Assembly (NCBI GenBank): GCA_900544195.1
Contig: UQUJ01000017.1
Coordinates: forward strand, 1 to 51,508
DNA from: an uncultured Alistipes sp.
GTDB lineage: Bacteria > Bacteroidota > Bacteroidia > Bacteroidales > UBA932
DNA: 51,508 nt
Direction: 5' to 3'
Below are positions 19,304-29,132 of the stretch, in pieces. The position numbers and the translations under genes were made by a program. Every line of letters begins with the position of its first letter. Positions within the stretch are counted from its first letter, which is position 1. A model generated the notes under the pieces. That model was not told the origin of the DNA. It saw only the letters and a program-made list of their open reading frames with translations, and did not search any database.

Positions 19304-22300
19304 ATGTGGAAAACCTCTTCATCGAATGAGACCCGGGCATTTACAGTAATATTACTGTCGCTCTTTCTCTTTATGGAGATTCAGGCATACGGTATCGGCC
19401 GGAGGATGAACTTCCGGCCGCTGCAGGACAGTGGCATCCTGCTCAACGATGTCTCGGCTCTCTATCAAGACTCGGAGGGATATGTCTGGATTGTCACTTA
19501 TAGCGCACTTGTCCGCTATGACGGCTATCAGATGAAAGTCTACCCTTCTGACAAGGATTCTGACGGAGCCGACGGTTATCTGCACCGCATAATGGAAGGG
19601 AAAAACGGGACGATGCTGATAGGAACCGAAAGAGGTCTGCTAAAGATTGACCGCAGGACAGGAGCCATGCGGAAGATCAATGACAACGTGACAGAGCATC
19701 TGAATGTCTCAGCAATGGCAAAAGACAGTCTTGGACGTATCTGGGTAGGCGGAGACAAGGGAGTATTCATGGGTAACGCGTCCGAAGACGGCTTCTTGAA
19801 GATGGATTTCAGAGTCGCGGACGGGAAGTATGTCACCGATGTGGTAGACCTGCTCATCGATGATAGAGGGTCGCTGTGGATAACGACATGGAATTCCGGA
19901 CTGTTCCGCTATGACATCGAGAAAGGTAAACTCTACTCCTTTTCCGATTCAGACATACGCCACGCCTACACACTGGCCACAGACAAGGAGGGCAACCTTT
20001 GGATAGGCACCTGGGGACACGGGCTGATGCGCGCAAGCCTCTCCTCTCTCTATTCCGGCGAACCTGAATGCAAACACTACCGACATTCATCCCGGACAGA
20101 CTCTCTACTGGATGACATAATCTACACCATATCCTTTGATTCGGAAAAGAATATGTGGGTCGGCAACCGAAGTGGCCTCAGCATTCTCCAATATGATGGA
20201 GGACATTTCTCCGACACATTCATCAATCTCTCTCCCCAGCCGGAATACGGCAACCTCCCGTACAACGAGGTCAATTCGGTGCTCAAGACAAAGGATGACT
20301 GCATGCTTGTAGGAATGTTCGGTGGCGGCGTGTGTAAGGCCGAGACACCTCCTGACGCGGACGAAACCGACAATTTTGTGATGAGGCTTGAGAGTGTCCG
20401 CCGAGAGTACAACACAAGTTCTGTCACCAGTTTTCTTTCCGGAGACAATGACATCTGGTGGATGGGGATTTCCGGACACGGATTCATAAAATACGCCTCT
20501 TCCGACGGGAGTTTCACCGGCTATCAGGATCTTCCCGAATTTGAGGGATTCCTCTACACAAACAATTTCGACGCCATGCTGCTTCGTCGCGGCACATCGG
20601 AAATATGCTTCGGAAGCTACGACAAGGGAGTGTGGGAGTATGACACAGAAACCGGATTGACCGAAATCATAAACTCTTCAACCGCTCCTGCGATGACCAA
20701 CGATTGCATCAAGGCTCTCGCAGAGGATAGTGACGGGAACGTGTGGATCGGCACAAGAGAGGGCGTTTTCGTAATGAGTCCCGACAAAAGCGTCCGCGCG
20801 TTGTCAGGCAAAATGCGCAATGGGAATATTTCCGACCTTCAGAAGAAAATCTCCAGCATATCCGTCAGTCCGGTTTCCGGAGACATCTGGATAGCGACAT
20901 CACACGAAGGAATAATCCGCTGCCCGAAAGACTTTTCGGAAGCGATGGAGTTCTACAAGTCCAACTCTTGTCAGGGAACAGGCAGTTTCAACTCCATTTG
21001 CGCCGACTCTGCGGGAAATGTCTGGGCAGGCTCTATGTGGGACGGACTGTTCCGTTGGAACAAGAAGGATGACAGGTTCGAAAAGGTCGGCAGGTTCGTA
21101 TTCCTTGACGGGCATGGAGTCACGAACATAGCCGAGGATCCATACGGAAGGATTTGGGTGGCGACAAACAACTCTCTCGTTTCATTCGTGGAAAGTGAGG
21201 ATGGCAGCCTCAACTCCATCTCCTACATTGACATAGCCAGAAACGGTGCCATGGATTTCTTCAACCACAACACTGCCACTTATGTGCCCGAGAAGGACTG
21301 CATGGCATTCGGCTGCTTCAGCGGCATACGTTTCTTCCCATGCCGACAGCAGCGCAACACGACCAAATCCGGCTCTATAGACCTCTCCGATATAAAGATC
21401 GGCAACAGGAGCATCGTGATAGACGATAACATTGTCGTGAACCACAACGCGCCAATGCTTGACATACACTTCACACTGTTCGACTTCCACAATCCGGCAG
21501 GCAATGTCTACCGCTACAGGCTCTCAAGACAGGGACGGGCGGCATTGTCCGATGACTGGAAAATCGTGAACGGGAATCACAATTATGCCTTGTTCCAGAA
21601 TCTTGATCCAGGGAAATATGTCTTTGAAGTCTATGGAACACGAAGTGGGGAAACCACGGACAGCATTGGCACCTCCATACAAATCCATGTGCTTGGCAAC
21701 CCGTGGCTTTCGTGGTGGGCGATAATGATTTATGTCTTTGTCTTCGCAGGTCTGTTCGTCACGGTTATACTCATCATCCGCTCCTCCTACAGATTCCGCC
21801 GCCGCATCGAGATGGAACAGTTCGAAAAACACAAGGCCCAGGAAATCAATCAAGCGAAACTCCAGTTTTTCACGAATGTGTCACACGAGTTTCTAACGCC
21901 GTTGAGCATAATCCTCGCCGGAATGGAAAGCCTTGAACCGAAAGACCTGAAAGAAAAGAATGTCTATACAATAATGTCTGCCAACGCTGTGAGACTGATG
22001 AGGCTGGTGCAGCAGGTTCTGGAGTTCAGAAAGGCGGAGAGTGGAAACCTCCGGCTGCTGGTCTCCCACGGCAATGTGGCAAGGTTCATCAGACACTGCG
22101 TCGAGTCTTTCGCTCCCCTTGTCAGAAAGCACTGCCTTAAGATCACATTCAGCAGCAAGCCGAAAGACATTGACGGATGGTTCGATACGGACAAGATCGA
22201 CAAGATTGCATACAATCTCATTTCAAATGCGGTGAAATACACTCCTGACGGAGGACACATTTCCGTTGAGGTCTCGCTGTGCGGGGACGGGATTCTGGAA

Positions 22301-23452
22301 ATCGCATGCTCGAACGATGGCAAATTGATGTCAAAGAAGACGATCGAAGGCCTTTTCAGACGCTTTTACGAGGGAGAATACCGTCAGTTCAAAACTATCG
22401 GAAACGGGATAGGCCTGTCTCTCGTCAAGTCTCTCGTGACACTGCATAAGGGCACTATTGAAGTGGTGAGCAACGAACAGGTTAAGAACCGCTTTATCGT
22501 GCACATTCCGGTGGCCAAGGAAAACTATTCTCCCGAGGAGATTGACGAGAGCATGGATGTCGACACAAGGATACCACTTGCGCACAGTCTGACAGAAACA
22601 ATTGTCAAGAGCGACAGGACGATACTCTTTGTGGATGACAACGAGGATCTCACCGAATTGTTCGAAGGAGTGATGTCTCGCAGGTTCAACGTCTTGACTT
22701 GCAACAGCGCACAAAAGACACTGGAACTACTTGATAAAGAGCATATTGACATTGTGGTTTCAGATGTTTTCATGCCAGATATGGACGGGCTTCAGCTGTG
22801 TTCGAAAATCAAGGAGACCATCGAATTCAGCCACATCCCGGTAATTCTTCTCACCGCCAAAACCGGGGACAGCTACAGCATCGAGGGCTATCGCCACGGA
22901 GCGGACGGCTATCTGGCCAAGCCATGCAACTACTCTGTCCTGTCCGCGATGATTCACAATCTCCTTGACAGGAAGACCTCCGGAGGCGGACGCGAGTTCA
23001 AACGGAAGCTTGTGTTCGATGTCAAGGACGTGGACTACACTTCATCGGACCAGAAGTTCCTCAAACAGGCGGTGGACATTGTTAACGGCAACATCGCTGA
23101 TTCCGAATTCAAGCTTCCGGCGTTCGCCTCCGCCATGGCGATGTCAATAACCGTCCTGACCGAGAAAATGAAAACTCTAACCGGTTTTTCACCGATGGCA
23201 TTTATCATAAACTCCAGACTCACCCTTGCCTACAGGATGATAACTGAAAACAAAGATCATTTCAGAGTGTCCGACATCGCCTATTCTGTCGGCTTCAGCG
23301 ATGCGAAATATTTCAGCAAGCGCTTCAAGGCAAAGTTTGGGCTTTCGCCGAAGGAACTGATAGACAAGAGTCTAAACAACAATTTGCCGGAAGACAGGAC
23401 TAACGATGATACTTCCGATACCGCCAGTCCTTCACCTGCCCGGTCCAATTGA
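19304..23452 (+). CDS. Hybrid two-component system regulator (sensor kinase plus AraC-type response regulator)
   Basis: 1382 residues. After an N-terminal signal/TM segment come two-component-regulator propeller repeats (repeated GNLWIGTWGHGL, GNVWIGTREGVF) and a Y_Y_Y domain at about 735-795. A TM helix (WAIMIYVFVFAGLFVTVILI) lies near 805-825. The cytoplasmic part has HisKA with His861 in NVSHEFLTPL, HATPase motifs NLISNAVKYTPDGG and GNGIGLSLVKSL, a receiver domain with Asp1154 in VVSDVFMPDMDG, and an AraC HTH ending about residue 1352. It should sense an oligosaccharide in the periplasm and switch on this locus. The last 53 bp overlap the convergent DUF4091-GH3 gene; the HTH ends before that overlap, so the tail is a short Ser/Asp-rich extension. 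Confidence 0.95.
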   Translation: MWKTSSSNETRAFTVILLSLFLFMEIQAYGIGRRMNFRPLQDSGILLNDVSALYQDSEGYVWIVTYSALVRYDGYQMKVYPSDKDSDGADGYLHRIMEGKNGTMLIGTERGLLKIDRRTGAMRKINDNVTEHLNVSAMAKDSLGRIWVGGDKGVFMGNASEDGFLKMDFRVADGKYVTDVVDLLIDDRGSLWITTWNSGLFRYDIEKGKLYSFSDSDIRHAYTLATDKEGNLWIGTWGHGLMRASLSSLYSGEPECKHYRHSSRTDSLLDDIIYTISFDSEKNMWVGNRSGLSILQYDGGHFSDTFINLSPQPEYGNLPYNEVNSVLKTKDDCMLVGMFGGGVCKAETPPDADETDNFVMRLESVRREYNTSSVTSFLSGDNDIWWMGISGHGFIKYASSDGSFTGYQDLPEFEGFLYTNNFDAMLLRRGTSEICFGSYDKGVWEYDTETGLTEIINSSTAPAMTNDCIKALAEDSDGNVWIGTREGVFVMSPDKSVRALSGKMRNGNISDLQKKISSISVSPVSGDIWIATSHEGIIRCPKDFSEAMEFYKSNSCQGTGSFNSICADSAGNVWAGSMWDGLFRWNKKDDRFEKVGRFVFLDGHGVTNIAEDPYGRIWVATNNSLVSFVESEDGSLNSISYIDIARNGAMDFFNHNTATYVPEKDCMAFGCFSGIRFFPCRQQRNTTKSGSIDLSDIKIGNRSIVIDDNIVVNHNAPMLDIHFTLFDFHNPAGNVYRYRLSRQGRAALSDDWKIVNGNHNYALFQNLDPGKYVFEVYGTRSGETTDSIGTSIQIHVLGNPWLSWWAIMIYVFVFAGLFVTVILIIRSSYRFRRRIEMEQFEKHKAQEINQAKLQFFTNVSHEFLTPLSIILAGMESLEPKDLKEKNVYTIMSANAVRLMRLVQQVLEFRKAESGNLRLLVSHGNVARFIRHCVESFAPLVRKHCLKITFSSKPKDIDGWFDTDKIDKIAYNLISNAVKYTPDGGHISVEVSLCGDGILEIACSNDGKLMSKKTIEGLFRRFYEGEYRQFKTIGNGIGLSLVKSLVTLHKGTIEVVSNEQVKNRFIVHIPVAKENYSPEEIDESMDVDTRIPLAHSLTETIVKSDRTILFVDDNEDLTELFEGVMSRRFNVLTCNSAQKTLELLDKEHIDIVVSDVFMPDMDGLQLCSKIKETIEFSHIPVILLTAKTGDSYSIEGYRHGADGYLAKPCNYSVLSAMIHNLLDRKTSGGGREFKRKLVFDVKDVDYTSSDQKFLKQAVDIVNGNIADSEFKLPAFASAMAMSITVLTEKMKTLTGFSPMAFIINSRLTLAYRMITENKDHFRVSDIAYSVGFSDAKYFSKRFKAKFGLSPKELIDKSLNNNLPEDRTNDDTSDTASPSPARSN

Positions 23453-26400
23453 GTCCGAAAGCGAAATCATAGACATTCCCCTCCGAATCGCGGTAGCATT
23501 CCATATCCCCGAACCCATCTTCGTTCTGGAGTTCAACCGTCGCCATGTCGGCTGGCAATTGCATAGGAAGCATAGCGGAAGGTTCATACGCCCCGCTGAT
23601 TATCTCAAAAACAGCCATGTACTGCACACCGAACGCCACGAACAAGGCATCAGATCCCGGCTCTATTTCGGCCGGAACAAACGGTTTTGTCGCATAGACA
23701 ACGGTGACAAGCGGCTTGTTTCCAAGTTCAGACTTTGTCTTTGTGATCACATCCGCATCGGCCGCATTTGTCGATGTCACAGTTTTTCCTCTGTAACTCC
23801 TGTTCGATGAAGACTCGAGAGGGTCTCCTCCGGCAATGCTGTGCTCTCTCGCCACATTTGCCGTGTATTCTCCATACCGCAGACTGATCGGGACATATCC
23901 GTTCCCTCCTGCATTCCTGTCCTCGACACTGTAGCCCGTCCCTCCTTTCGGTTCGCCTATCACAGCGACAGCAAAATCAGCATCCTCTGCATTCGAGGCT
24001 ATGTCGAAATATTTCCCAACCATTTTCAGGTCAATATGTCCACTCTCTGAAGTTTCCGGAAGATACACTTTCTTCCGTCCTTGAACCGGTATCACCTCTC
24101 CCCTGTTCTTAAGCATGACCACCGAACTCTTCTGGGCGTTGAAGCCTTCACTCACATATTCATCACACCCAACGATGGCAGCCGCGGCCACAGGATCCGT
24201 GTAGGGATTATCAAACAAGCCCGTACGGAACATATTCATAAGCAACCTTTTAGCAGACAACTCGAAACGCTGTCTCGCTGAGTTTTCGCCATATTCCTCC
24301 ACCCACATCCGATAAGCCTCAAGCACCGGTTCCTTGTCGTTATTGCCACCGAACTGATCGACCCCTGCTTTGAGCGCCTCATAGTGTCTTTGGGCTTCTG
24401 TCATCAACTCTGTCCCCCAACATTTCCCGTCAGCCTCCTCAACCTTTCTGTAATCGTGGGTGATAGCCCAATCGGTGCAGACAACACCGCCATAGCCGTA
24501 TTTGTCGCGGAGCAGGTCGCCCACGATGTATTTGCTGTAACCGTTCCCGATGTTCTTCCCCGAAGGATCCACACTGTAGGAGATTGTGTAATATGGCATC
24601 ACGGCAGAGGCCTCCCTCGTCTTGCCATCCAGATTGAACGCGCCTTTGAGGAACGGGATGAGATGCTGTTCAAAATTACCTCCTGGATAGACACAGAACT
24701 TGCCGTAGCTGTAGTGCGCGTCACGTCCGCCCTCCTCCGGGCCTCCTCCGGGCCAATGCTTCACCATACAGTTCACGCTTTCATAACCCCATCCTCCCGT
24801 AATCTCTTTGTCTCCCTCAGATGTCTGAAATCCATCAATGTAGGCTCTGGCCATGTCGCTGTCGAGAGCCGGGTCTTCACCGAATGTTCCCCCGAATCTG
24901 TTCCATCTCGGTTCGGTAGCAAGATCAATCTGCGGAGACAGAGCTGTGGCGATGCCCATTGCACGGTACTCCTTAGAGGCGATCTCCCCAAAGTGCCGCA
25001 CTGTTTCCGGATTGAAAGTGGCGGCGAGACCTATCGATGTCGGCCACAGAGAGATCCGTCCTCCAGCCCCAGCGTTGAACTCCGCCCACGCATTGGTCTC
25101 GTGCCGAGGATCTGAACTGATGTTCACAGGAATGCCGAAATCCTGGCTCTCCGCATAACTCTGGAGATTGTTGTTCCACTCTGCCGCGATTGCGGGACTT
25201 TCCACGCGAACGACAAGCACCGCCCTAAGATTGTCCTCTTTGAGGAACTTCTTCTGTTTGTCGGAGATTGCGGAATGCGGAAGCCCGCTGCGGTTGAGGG
25301 TTGTGCCGTTGTAAGTCGAGGACCAGAATCCTACAGAATCGGTCGGAACGGCCTGATGCATGCTGTAAAGCATGAGACCGGCGATCTTTTCCACAGGAAG
25401 TCCGGAAGCAAGATCCGATGCTCTTTCTTCCGGAGTGAGCCTCCAGTCCTCGTAGCGGTCAAGAACGCCATTGTGGTTGTGGTCCTTGAATGAGAATCCG
25501 TCCTGATGCAGAATCTTCAAGCCGGAGGTTTGCGAAAAACCAAGGTCGCTCCCGCCTTTCTGCCTGAGCACAAAGTAGTTTCCGTAATCCGCAATCTCAA
25601 AACTTGCTCCGGCATTTCCGGACGGCCGCTCTCCGGATGCAAGTTCAAGAAGCCGCCTCCTCACTTTCCTGAATTCCGCGACGGAGGTCTCGTAATTATC
25701 ATGGTTCATAATAATTTTCTTGACGAGTTCCTTCCCCTTTCCAGGAAACTGACTCTCGACAAGGCGGAAAAGGTCATAATCCCTTATTCCGTCACGCATA
25801 GCCGTGAGACGAATGGACGGATAGACCTTACGGAATCCCGGATAGACGATGTAGGCATCTCCTCCCGGCCAGTCGTTCGCCGGTGCGGAAACATCCCCGA
25901 ATGGGTCGCCGTTCTCTCCCCAGTAGTTGAATCCCCAGTGCAGATAGCCTGGAGAATCATATCTGAAATTTATCCAATGCAGCAGGCGGGTCTTTATCAG
26001 CGGCAGGGTAACAAAACGATTGGCATAACTCCAACGCGGATACATACAGGTGTAGAACCAACACTGATTATTGTCCGGAGTCTTTTCGTAACTCTTCCAC
26101 GATAGTTCGTCAAGCTGGGGCACAATGATGTCAATGAGTTCGGGTTTGTATGACTCAGCCCTGTAGGCTTCGATGATCCTAAGCCCTGGAGCCGCTTTCT
26201 TGGCGATTGAGGCAAGAACTTCCCAAGTCCCGATGTTCTCGTTTACGGGTTCATCGGCGATGTGCTGCACATATATGTCAAACCAACTGCGTCCATCGGG
26301 AAGTCTCTTCGATTTCAGATGAGCCTCCATCGCCTTGAAGTATGCGGAGAGATACTCCCGTACCTCCGGTGCGTTGTACGGCAGCCTTTTCTCCACAAGT

Positions 26401-27344
26401 TTTTCCCCGTCCCTGTCCGGAAGTGAGATTTCAACCCAGAACGGATCCGCCCAACGGTTGTGGGCACGTGTGGCAATATGCTGTCCCTCAATCATACGGA
26501 CATTTACATTTGCAAGCAGAAATTCCACCTGCGCGTCGAAATCCGTGAAATCAAAACAAAGCTTTCCATCTTTCAGAACAGGCTTGGCTGTTTCGTGAAC
26601 AATCCACACATTCTGTCCGTATTCCTCGGCTGTCTTCACAAGAGATTTATAGCACTCCCAATACTCCTGGCTGTATTTCTCCACATCATTTCCCTTGTTC
26701 ATGAAACTGAACTTGTCGGGAAAGAACCAGTTGGTTATGGAAAGGTTCTGTTCCGGGATGACAGCGGAATAGACTTTGAGTTTGAATTCCTTTTCAAGAC
26801 GGAATATTCCGCCGTTTCCATTGATGACAACTTTTCCGGTGTAAACTCCCGGATCAATGTCTTTTCCGATGGGGATGTCCACCAAAAGCAGCGCTCTACC
26901 GCCGGCAGGTATGGTTTCCGTGCTGTCCGTGATGACGGGGTCAGGGTAAAGCCCCGTCGGCGACAGAAGGGAGTCGGGGGATCCGAATTTATAGCGGTGG
27001 GACGAACGGACAAAGCGCACCCATCCGCTCATCGCCCTTTGCGACATTCTCTTTGCGGACTTCTTTGTCTTGAATGTCTTCCCCTTGACGTCTACCTGCG
27101 CCGTCAGCCCTGAAAGATCGTCCTTTGCATCAATAACAAATTGAGTCACGGCATTCTCGCCCCTTGCAACCCTCAAGGTGTCATCCGGCATTATTGGGAC
27201 ACAGGTCTGCGGAAGCACGTTGAACAGTGCGTCCGTCTGGCATAATGTCGCATCAATTCTGTCATTCGGCGCCACTTGACAGCCGAACGCCTCCATAACC
27301 ATAGCCGTCATGGCTATCACGTTCCGATATAAACGGGATTTCAT
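23400..27344 (-). CDS. Bifunctional DUF4091 (GH123-like)-GH3 fusion protein
   Basis: 1314 residues from the ATG at 27344. This start gives an export or lipoprotein signal (MKSRLYRNVIAMTAMVMEAFGCQ) that a longer start at 27380 would bury. Residues about 20-565 are DUF4091 with an adjacent Asp364-Glu365 in HIADEP and the closing YPSIRLTAMRDGIRDYDLFRL. A linker with a DxNxNG calcium-like loop (FKDHNHNGVLDRYEDW) leads into a GH3 enzyme. GH3 features are EPRWNRFGGTFGEDP, VKHWPGGGPEEGGRDAH, and the nucleophile Asp958 in VVCTDWAITHD. The second GH3 domain and a C-terminal beta domain follow. Two exo-acting hydrolases on one chain suggest sequential trimming of one glycan. It lies apart from, and convergent with, the main operon. 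Confidence 0.9.
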   Translation of the reverse strand: MKSRLYRNVIAMTAMVMEAFGCQVAPNDRIDATLCQTDALFNVLPQTCVPIMPDDTLRVARGENAVTQFVIDAKDDLSGLTAQVDVKGKTFKTKKSAKRMSQRAMSGWVRFVRSSHRYKFGSPDSLLSPTGLYPDPVITDSTETIPAGGRALLLVDIPIGKDIDPGVYTGKVVINGNGGIFRLEKEFKLKVYSAVIPEQNLSITNWFFPDKFSFMNKGNDVEKYSQEYWECYKSLVKTAEEYGQNVWIVHETAKPVLKDGKLCFDFTDFDAQVEFLLANVNVRMIEGQHIATRAHNRWADPFWVEISLPDRDGEKLVEKRLPYNAPEVREYLSAYFKAMEAHLKSKRLPDGRSWFDIYVQHIADEPVNENIGTWEVLASIAKKAAPGLRIIEAYRAESYKPELIDIIVPQLDELSWKSYEKTPDNNQCWFYTCMYPRWSYANRFVTLPLIKTRLLHWINFRYDSPGYLHWGFNYWGENGDPFGDVSAPANDWPGGDAYIVYPGFRKVYPSIRLTAMRDGIRDYDLFRLVESQFPGKGKELVKKIIMNHDNYETSVAEFRKVRRRLLELASGERPSGNAGASFEIADYGNYFVLRQKGGSDLGFSQTSGLKILHQDGFSFKDHNHNGVLDRYEDWRLTPEERASDLASGLPVEKIAGLMLYSMHQAVPTDSVGFWSSTYNGTTLNRSGLPHSAISDKQKKFLKEDNLRAVLVVRVESPAIAAEWNNNLQSYAESQDFGIPVNISSDPRHETNAWAEFNAGAGGRISLWPTSIGLAATFNPETVRHFGEIASKEYRAMGIATALSPQIDLATEPRWNRFGGTFGEDPALDSDMARAYIDGFQTSEGDKEITGGWGYESVNCMVKHWPGGGPEEGGRDAHYSYGKFCVYPGGNFEQHLIPFLKGAFNLDGKTREASAVMPYYTISYSVDPSGKNIGNGYSKYIVGDLLRDKYGYGGVVCTDWAITHDYRKVEEADGKCWGTELMTEAQRHYEALKAGVDQFGGNNDKEPVLEAYRMWVEEYGENSARQRFELSAKRLLMNMFRTGLFDNPYTDPVAAAAIVGCDEYVSEGFNAQKSSVVMLKNRGEVIPVQGRKKVYLPETSESGHIDLKMVGKYFDIASNAEDADFAVAVIGEPKGGTGYSVEDRNAGGNGYVPISLRYGEYTANVAREHSIAGGDPLESSSNRSYRGKTVTSTNAADADVITKTKSELGNKPLVTVVYATKPFVPAEIEPGSDALFVAFGVQYMAVFEIISGAYEPSAMLPMQLPADMATVELQNEDGFGDMECYRDSEGNVYDFAFGLNWTGQVKDWRYRKYHR

Positions 27345-27749
27345 ATGATTTCTTTTTGCAAATTTATGACAACGCCACAAAATGAATGTGGAAAATAATA
27401 CGGTATTTGGGGAAGAGGGCAGATCCGCGTCAGAAAGCCTTTCTTGTATCTTGTACAGGAAAGCCTGCTTTCGAGTACAAACCGCCCCTAAGCAGACCTT
27501 TGGTACCTAAAAACAGTTCCTGGTGTACAGACAGACTTCTCTACGGCGGTAGTCGGTACGGTTAACACATTCTTTGCGGACATCAGTCATCCGACCGTTT
27601 CGGCCAACTGCCACCAAAGCCGCACTCGGTACAGGAGACATCCTTCCGGTGTACCAAACGCCACTTCAACTTTTGAAAAAGTTTTGCGAGAAACCGTCAG
27701 TTATTATATCTTTGCAAAATAGTAAAACATTATACTAATTTTTCTACAG
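27345..27749. other. Intergenic region between the DUF4091-GH3 fusion and the YeiH-type gene
   Basis: About 405 bp between two divergent genes. The right end holds the strong promoter listed separately. On the minus strand, TAAATTTG (complement of 27359-27366) fits a -7 element but would leave a leader under 15 nt, so it is doubtful. I see no ORF with coding character and no clear inverted repeat in 27,400-27,680. Confidence 0.5.
27683..27714 (+). promoter_or_regulatory. Canonical Bacteroidota promoter for the YeiH-type transporter gene
   Basis: TTTG at 27683-27686, a 20-bp spacer, then TATCTTTG at 27707-27714. This is an exact match to the Bacteroidota housekeeping promoter (-33 TTTG, -7 TAnnTTTG). 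The predicted transcription start leaves a leader of about 30 nt before the ATG at 27750. Confidence 0.8.
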
Positions 27750-29102
27750 ATGGAGAAAGGCAAGACTGTTCCCGCGTTTTGGGGCAAGGAGGACTGGCAG
27801 GCAATCTGGATCGGCGGCATCGTGATCGTCATCGCCTGCATCGCTGTCCTGACGAAAGCATTTGATTTTTCGGCGGTTAAATTCGCCACTTGGACTCTCG
27901 GAGAGAATCTCTCCGGGGCAGCAGCAGCAAAGGTTGTCCCTTTGGGTGAGCAGCTTGGAGCCTGGGCATTCTGGCGCAAGTTCCTCGTGACGTTCATCAC
28001 CCTCGGAGCGTTGTTCACGATCGGAGTCAAACTCCAGGGCGAAAGCGTGAAGAAATATATTCCCGCCATCATCGGACTGTTCGTCATCGCTCTGGTGGTT
28101 CGTCTCATAAGCGCTGAATATACCCTCAACCGCTACCTCGAATGGGCTTTCTGGGCCCTTCTGGTCGGCCTTCTGATCTCCAACACGGTAGGTGTCCCGA
28201 ACTGGCTCAAACCAGCCATCAAGACTGAGTTCTACATCAAGTCCGGCCTTGTCATCATGGGATTCTCCGTGCTGTTCTCAAACATCGCAAAGTTCGGTCT
28301 CTATGGCCTTGGAATTGCCTGGATCGTGACCCCGATTGTAATCCTGTTCATGTGGTGGTTCGGAACCAGAGTGCTTAAGATCGGCAACAAACCGCTTGTC
28401 ATAACCATGGCGACGGCAACCAGCGTCTGCGGAACCAGCGCGGCGATCGCCACCGCGGCGGCATCAAACGCCAAGAAGAACGACCTCTCCATCACGGTGT
28501 CCATATCCATCATATTCACTATCATTATGATGGTGCTTGAGCCTGTGATCATCAAGGCCTGCGGGATGTCGCAGATCATGGGCGGATCTCTCATCGGTGG
28601 GACAGTTGACTCCACAGGAGCCGTCGTTGTGGCAGGTACTGCCCTTGGTCCGGAGGCTCAGCAGGCGGCTGTGCTTGTGAAGTCAATCCAGAACATACTG
28701 ATCGGTTTCATCGCTTTCTTCGTGGCCGTCTTCTTCGCCACAAGGGTAGAGAACACAGGGACTAAAGTGGGTGCGGGAGAAATCTGGTACAGATTCCCGA
28801 AATTCATCCTCGGATTCTTCATCGCCTCGATGGTGGCCTCTTTCCTCATACAGCCTCTCTGCGGAGCAGATCAGGTCGGAGCTATCAACAAGGTGCTTGA
28901 CCAGTACAAGAACTGGGCTTTCGTGCTGGCGTTCACCAGCATCGGACTGGACACCAACTTCAAGGAGATCATCAAGCAGATGCAGGGCGGCAAGGTGCTA
29001 TGGCTCTACATCATAGGCCAGCTCTTCAACATCGCGCTGACGTTCTTCGCCGTCTGGCTTCTCCTCTCGGGCAATTTCTTCCCGATCCCGACCCTTGACT
29101 AA
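27750..29102 (+). CDS. YeiH/UPF0324-family membrane protein (putative sulfate exporter)
   Basis: 450 residues with about ten hydrophobic helices. The central region (SVLFSNIAKFGLYGLG, MATATSVCGTSAAIATAAA, IGGTVDSTGAVVVAG) is characteristic of the YeiH/Cons_hypoth698 family, annotated as putative sulfate exporters; the substrate is not firmly established for the family. The N-terminal ~100 residues form a Bacteroidota-type extension with two extra helices. A canonical promoter lies directly upstream, and a 91-residue membrane protein gene follows 30 bp downstream, probably on the same transcript. Confidence 0.88.
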   Translation: MEKGKTVPAFWGKEDWQAIWIGGIVIVIACIAVLTKAFDFSAVKFATWTLGENLSGAAAAKVVPLGEQLGAWAFWRKFLVTFITLGALFTIGVKLQGESVKKYIPAIIGLFVIALVVRLISAEYTLNRYLEWAFWALLVGLLISNTVGVPNWLKPAIKTEFYIKSGLVIMGFSVLFSNIAKFGLYGLGIAWIVTPIVILFMWWFGTRVLKIGNKPLVITMATATSVCGTSAAIATAAASNAKKNDLSITVSISIIFTIIMMVLEPVIIKACGMSQIMGGSLIGGTVDSTGAVVVAGTALGPEAQQAAVLVKSIQNILIGFIAFFVAVFFATRVENTGTKVGAGEIWYRFPKFILGFFIASMVASFLIQPLCGADQVGAINKVLDQYKNWAFVLAFTSIGLDTNFKEIIKQMQGGKVLWLYIIGQLFNIALTFFAVWLLLSGNFFPIPTLD

Positions 29103-29132
29103 CATCAAAGGACTGTCCTCAATGCTTCCAGA

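Noticed and set aside
27345..27380. Longer start for the DUF4091-GH3 protein
   Set aside because: It would put 12 charged residues before a clear signal sequence.
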